From: CAILZL01 sp050248275
Lineage (GTDB): Bacteria > Pseudomonadota > Gammaproteobacteria > Steroidobacterales > Steroidobacteraceae
Assembly: GCA_050248275.1 (NCBI GenBank)
Contig: JBFWSR010000004.1
Span: 62,001-126,000, forward strand
Length of the DNA: 64,000 nucleotides
Reading direction: 5' to 3'
Made by a program: the position numbers and the translations under genes. Below, in pieces: positions 60,610-64,000 of the stretch (within the stretch, counting starts at the first letter, position 1; each line of letters opens with the position of its first letter). Below the pieces are notes generated by a model that saw only the letters and a program-made list of their open reading frames with translations, had not been told where the DNA came from and did not search any database.

Positions 60610-61767
60610 ATGACCCAGATAGCCGACAATGTTGCTCCGGTCGAACGCGTGAACCTGTTGGGGCTCACGCGCAGCGAGCTGGAAGCATTCGTCAGCGATA
60701 TGGGTGAAAAGCCGTTCCGCGCGCGTCAGCTGATGAAATGGCTGTACAAGCGCGCAGTCGGCGACTTTGACGAAATGACCGATCTGGCCAAGGCTTTTCG
60801 TGAGCGTCTCAAGCTCATCGCCGAAGTGCGGGTGCCATCGGTCAAGCTCTGCCAGCATTCCAGCGATGGTACCCGCAAGTGGCTGTTAAATGTGGATCGC
60901 GGCCTCAGCTCTGTTCCACAAGCCATTGAAATGGTTTATATCCCTGAACCGGGGCGTGGCACGCTCTGTATTTCCAGTCAGGTCGGCTGCGCCATGGATT
61001 GCAGTTTCTGCTCCACGGCTCAACAGGGCTTCAATCGCAATCTGTCTGCGGCGGAAATCGTCGGTCAGGTGTGGCTGGCCAATCGCGAATTACGCGGCGA
61101 TCAGCCGGCGTCGAACGACACCGCCGAACGATTGATTACCAATGTGGTGTTCATGGGCATGGGCGAACCCTTGGCCAACTATCGTAATGTCGTGCCGGCC
61201 GCTGAAATCCTGATGGACGATCTGGGCTTCGACATTTCCCGGCGTCGGGTCACCGTCAGCACTTCCGGACTGGTGCCGCAGATGCTCAAGCTGGCGGAAG
61301 AAACCAATTGTGCGCTGGCGGTGTCATTGCATGCGCCCAACGATGCCTTGCGCGATGAGCTGGTGCCGATCAATCGCAAGCATAAAATTGCCGAACTGCT
61401 TGATGCCTGCTGGTACTACCTGCAGCGTCAGAATGCCCGTAGCATCACCTTTGAATACGTCATGCTGGATGGTATCAACGACCGGTTGGAACACGCACGC
61501 GAGCTGGCGAGCCTGCTCAAGCACAAACCTGCCAAGGTCAATCTGATTCCCTTCAATCCCTTCCCGGAAACGCGTTACCAGCGTTCGCCGGCTGAAGTGA
61601 TTTCCCGTTTTCGTGATTACCTGAATGCTCATGGCGTGATTGCGACCACCCGCCGCACGCGCGGCGACGATATTGATGCCGCCTGTGGCCAGTTGGTGGG
61701 CCGTGTCCAGAATCGCACCACCGTGCGTCTGGGTTCCAAACTCATTTCAGTAACGGCACAGACATGA
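60610..61767 (+). CDS. rlmN: Dual-specificity 23S rRNA/tRNA adenine-C2 methyltransferase RlmN
   Basis: Radical-SAM enzyme methylating A2503 of 23S rRNA and A37 of some tRNAs. It is 385 residues. RARQLMKWLYKR, the cluster motif CAMDCSFCSTAQQGFNRNL, MGMGEPLANY, and the C-terminal acceptor Cys in DDIDAACGQLVG are seen. It is 15 bases from ndk, and its stop overlaps the pilW start as ATGA. Confidence 0.97.
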   Translation: MTQIADNVAPVERVNLLGLTRSELEAFVSDMGEKPFRARQLMKWLYKRAVGDFDEMTDLAKAFRERLKLIAEVRVPSVKLCQHSSDGTRKWLLNVDRGLSSVPQAIEMVYIPEPGRGTLCISSQVGCAMDCSFCSTAQQGFNRNLSAAEIVGQVWLANRELRGDQPASNDTAERLITNVVFMGMGEPLANYRNVVPAAEILMDDLGFDISRRRVTVSTSGLVPQMLKLAEETNCALAVSLHAPNDALRDELVPINRKHKIAELLDACWYYLQRQNARSITFEYVMLDGINDRLEHARELASLLKHKPAKVNLIPFNPFPETRYQRSPAEVISRFRDYLNAHGVIATTRRTRGDDIDAACGQLVGRVQNRTTVRLGSKLISVTAQT

Positions 61768-62540
61768 ATTACATGACCGCAGGCAAATGGCTGGTGTTGA
61801 GTCTTCTGTCAGGTTTAATAGCTGCCTGTGTCAGCTCGGGCACCGGACTTGGCAATAAAGATATGGAATCTGCCGCCGCCTATAACCTGCAACTGGGCAT
61901 TGATTATTTCCGTCAGGGCAATCTGTCCGAGGCCAAGGAAAAGCTGGATCGTTCACTGGAGCAGAACCCCCGGAATACCCAAGCCTATGTCGCTTCCGGC
62001 ATGCTTTACGACCGACTGGGTGAGCCACGCAAGGCAGATCGCTACTTCGCCAAAGCGGTTTCAATGGAACCTGAAAATGCTGAAGTAATAAATAGTTACG
62101 CGGTATTTTTGTGCCGTAAGGGCGATTATGCCAAGGGCGAACAAATGGCGTTGCAGGCGGCTGCCAACCCTCTGTACAAGACGCCCGAAGCGGCTTATTT
62201 GAATGCCGGCAATTGCGCGCTGGATGCAGGTCGCAACGTCAATGCCGAAGAACATTTTCGCCGCGCCTTGTCATTGCGGCCCAATTTTGCAGCAGCCTTG
62301 TTGCAAATGGCAGAACTGGAATTCAACGCAGGCAACTATCTGCCATCACGCGGCTTTCTGGAACGCTTCCAACAGGTTTCCAAGCCCACTGCGGCGTCTT
62401 TATGGCTGCTGGTCAGAGTGGAATATGCATTGGGTAACAGCGGATTATCGGCGGATTATGCGCGTCGATTGAAGGAAGATTTCCCCACCTCGCTTGAGAC
62501 CAAGGCGCTGCTTGAGTTAGAGAAAAGAAAGCAATCCTGA
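61764..62540 (+). CDS. pilW: Type IV pilus biogenesis lipoprotein PilW/PilF
   Basis: A 258-residue outer-membrane pilotin needed to assemble the PilQ secretin. The lipobox LIAAC puts the lipid on Cys22. About five to six TPR units follow, the clearest being YNLQLGIDYFRQGNLSEAKEKLDRSLEQNP. It shows the cell makes type IV pili, which fits the PilT-type ATPases elsewhere in the window. It is coupled to rlmN by ATGA. Confidence 0.93.
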   Translation: MNYMTAGKWLVLSLLSGLIAACVSSGTGLGNKDMESAAAYNLQLGIDYFRQGNLSEAKEKLDRSLEQNPRNTQAYVASGMLYDRLGEPRKADRYFAKAVSMEPENAEVINSYAVFLCRKGDYAKGEQMALQAAANPLYKTPEAAYLNAGNCALDAGRNVNAEEHFRRALSLRPNFAAALLQMAELEFNAGNYLPSRGFLERFQQVSKPTAASLWLLVRVEYALGNSGLSADYARRLKEDFPTSLETKALLELEKRKQS

Positions 62541-62542
62541 TC

Positions 62543-63331
62543 ATGAATACTCCATCAGAACACAGCAGTGCCGCCACGCCAGGCGAACAGCTGAAGCAGG
62601 CGCGTGAACAAGCTGGCCTGTCAATCGAGCTGGTGGCCAGAAATTTGTTTCTGGATGTCCAGGCTATTCAGGCCATGGAATCCAATCGTTTCAAAGAATT
62701 GGGTGCGCCTGTTTATGCTAAAGGTTATCTGCGTAAATATGTTCGCTTGCTCGGTTTGACGGAAGAGGATGTATTGCAGCGCTATCAATCACTAAGCGAT
62801 GCACCAGTGGTGGCCGATCCGATTCCCGTAGCCATGGGGTCGGTGCCGGAATCGCGCCGACCTTTGCCGCGCTGGATACTGTGGGTGGTGATTGCGCTCA
62901 TCGTGCTGGCTGCCCTTGCAACCCTGTGGAACCTGCGCAGTCCATCTACTGGAACCAGCAAGCAGGCGTTGGTGATCAGTCAGCCATTCAACGAGCCTGA
63001 TGCATCGATCACAGCAGGCAGCAATACAGTGGCACCGGAATCAACCGCCGTTGCTGTAAACAATGCGACCGGAACGCTGAACTTGCGCTTCCAGTTTTCA
63101 GGCGATTCCTGGGTGGAAGTGTATGACGCCAGCAATCAGCAGGTGTTATACGACATGGGAGCCGCCAACAGCACCCGTGAAATCACTGCCGTTGCGCCTC
63201 TGCGAGTGCTGCTGGGTGCGGCGGGGGCGGTCAAGATGCAGGTGAACTCACAGGATGTCGTGGTGCCGTCCACGGACGTTGAATCGGGCGTGGCACACTT
63301 TGTCGTGAACGCCGGTGGCGCGATCGAATAA
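62543..63331 (+). CDS. rodZ: Cytoskeleton-linked shape protein RodZ
   Basis: A 262-residue bitopic protein that links MreB to the wall machinery. The N-terminal helix-turn-helix (about 12-80: GEQLKQAREQAGLSIELVA, NRFKELGAPVYAKGYLRKY) contacts MreB; one membrane segment (about 110-132, WILWVVIALIVLAALATLW) and a periplasmic DUF4115 domain (LRFQFSGDSWVEVYDASNQQ) follow. It starts 2 bases after the pilW stop. ispG, which usually follows, is absent here. Confidence 0.93.
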   Translation: MNTPSEHSSAATPGEQLKQAREQAGLSIELVARNLFLDVQAIQAMESNRFKELGAPVYAKGYLRKYVRLLGLTEEDVLQRYQSLSDAPVVADPIPVAMGSVPESRRPLPRWILWVVIALIVLAALATLWNLRSPSTGTSKQALVISQPFNEPDASITAGSNTVAPESTAVAVNNATGTLNLRFQFSGDSWVEVYDASNQQVLYDMGAANSTREITAVAPLRVLLGAAGAVKMQVNSQDVVVPSTDVESGVAHFVVNAGGAIE

Positions 63332-63370
63332 ACGCCGGCATTTGTTGAGCCGGATTTCTGGAGTCAGTGT

Positions 63371-64000
63371 TTGAGTACCGAAGCGAAGCTGCAACCCATC
63401 CGGGGCATGAACGATATCCTGCCGGCGGAGATTGCATACTGGCAGCACCTCGAGTCCACCGCGCGACAACTGTTTGTCGAATATGGCTTCCAGGAAATCC
63501 GCATCCCCATCGTTGAGCATACCGGCCTGTTCAAACGCTCCATCGGCGAACTGACCGATATTGTCGAAAAGGAGATGTATACCTTCGACGATCGTAGCGG
63601 CGATTCGCTGACCTTGCGTCCCGAAGCCACCGCCGGTCTGGTGCGCGCCATGATCTCCAATGGTTTGCTGCACAACCAGCGTCAGAAGGTCTGGACCAAC
63701 GGTCCGATGTTCCGTCATGAGCGTCCACAAAAAGGTCGCTATCGTCAGTTCCATCAAATTGACGTCGAGGCTTTCGGTTATGCGGGCCCCGATCTGGATG
63801 CCGAGCTGATCCTGATGACGGCGCGCTTGTGGCAGCGTCTGGGCATCCAGCGCCTGACCCTGAACATCAATTCTCTGGGCACGCCGCAGGCGCGGCAGGC
63901 ATACCGAGACGTTCTGCGTCAGTATTTCAGCGCCCACAAGGACCAGCTGGATGAAGACAGTCTGCGGCGTCTGGACGGTAATCCGCTGCGTATTCTCGAT
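63371..64000 (+). CDS. hisS: Histidyl-tRNA synthetase, 3'-truncated by window edge
   Basis: Class II synthetase for histidine. The first 210 residues are present: LQPIRGMNDILPAE is the family start, motif 1 is around YGFQEIRIPIVEHT, and the motif 2 region reads PMFRHERPQKGRYRQFHQIDVEAFG. The start is the TTG at 63371, preceded by GGAG (63360-63363); no in-frame ATG lies before the conserved residues. The gene runs off the window. Confidence 0.95.
   Translation, partial: MSTEAKLQPIRGMNDILPAEIAYWQHLESTARQLFVEYGFQEIRIPIVEHTGLFKRSIGELTDIVEKEMYTFDDRSGDSLTLRPEATAGLVRAMISNGLLHNQRQKVWTNGPMFRHERPQKGRYRQFHQIDVEAFGYAGPDLDAELILMTARLWQRLGIQRLTLNINSLGTPQARQAYRDVLRQYFSAHKDQLDEDSLRRLDGNPLRILD

Noticed and set aside
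1..64000. tRNA, rRNA, CRISPR arrays, insertion sequences, phage or toxin-antitoxin genes
   Set aside because: I looked through the intergenic stretches and the protein set and saw no cloverleaf, spaced repeats, transposase, integrase or phage structural protein; a dedicated scan for tRNAs was not possible.

Overview
The window reads as a chromosomal core region of a gammaproteobacterium. Base composition is moderately G+C-rich by eye (not computed). Several gene strings match orders known from Pseudomonas and its relatives: metG-rnf-nth, apbC-dcd, purMN, tsaE-amiC-mutL-miaA-hfq-hflX-hflK-hflC-DUF2065-purA, and ndk-rlmN-pilW-rodZ-hisS. I cannot name the genus. An ectoine/5-hydroxyectoine cluster suggests a salt- or drought-exposed habitat. 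Apart from one AT-richer patch (about 27.5-29.4 kb) I see no insertion sequence, prophage, CRISPR array, rRNA or tRNA, and no stretch over 300 bases without a gene.

Layout. 1-1013 is the 3' part of tilS. 1032-12012 is almost all minus strand: an orphan hybrid sensor kinase, DUF1841, a chorismate-lyase-like gene, nth, then rnfE, rnfG, rnfD, rnfC, rnfA and metG. The Rnf operon has no rnfB. 12119-19388 (minus) holds a second hybrid kinase with two receiver domains, two PilT/PilU-type pilus ATPases and a HEAT-repeat/Ser-Thr kinase fusion. 19681-21376 (plus) is apbC and dcd. 21412-23859 (minus) is purM-purN-DUF3108. 23998-26323 (plus) is DUF2066, a CDP-alcohol phosphatidyltransferase and hda. 26446-29370 is an accessory patch: a SnoaL-like secreted protein, two paralogous DoxX-like membrane proteins around a secreted 'DFSGLW' protein, and a 58-residue membrane protein.

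29377-42208 is queG (minus) diverging from nnrE/nnrD-tsaE, followed by the amiC-mutL-miaA-hfq-hflXKC-purA superoperon. 42308-50511 holds a cytochrome c'-like lipoprotein, two MFS carriers, an SDR enzyme, an unknown 121-residue protein, an archaeal/eukaryal-type proS, a YebC-family protein and DUF3014. 50634-56173 is a sodium/solute symporter with ectD, ectC, ectB and ectA on the minus strand and a divergent MarR regulator, ectR. 56265-64000 is suhB (minus), then trmJ, a cysteine desulfurase, a degenerate IscU-like protein, an IscA-like carrier, ndk, rlmN, pilW, rodZ and the 5' part of hisS.

The observations I rate highest are the missing rnfB, the degenerate IscU inside a shrunken isc locus, the HEAT-kinase beside a non-canonical pilT pair, the DoxX/DFSGLW/small-protein patch, and a well-formed ectA promoter whose spacer carries a palindrome, the likely EctR operator.
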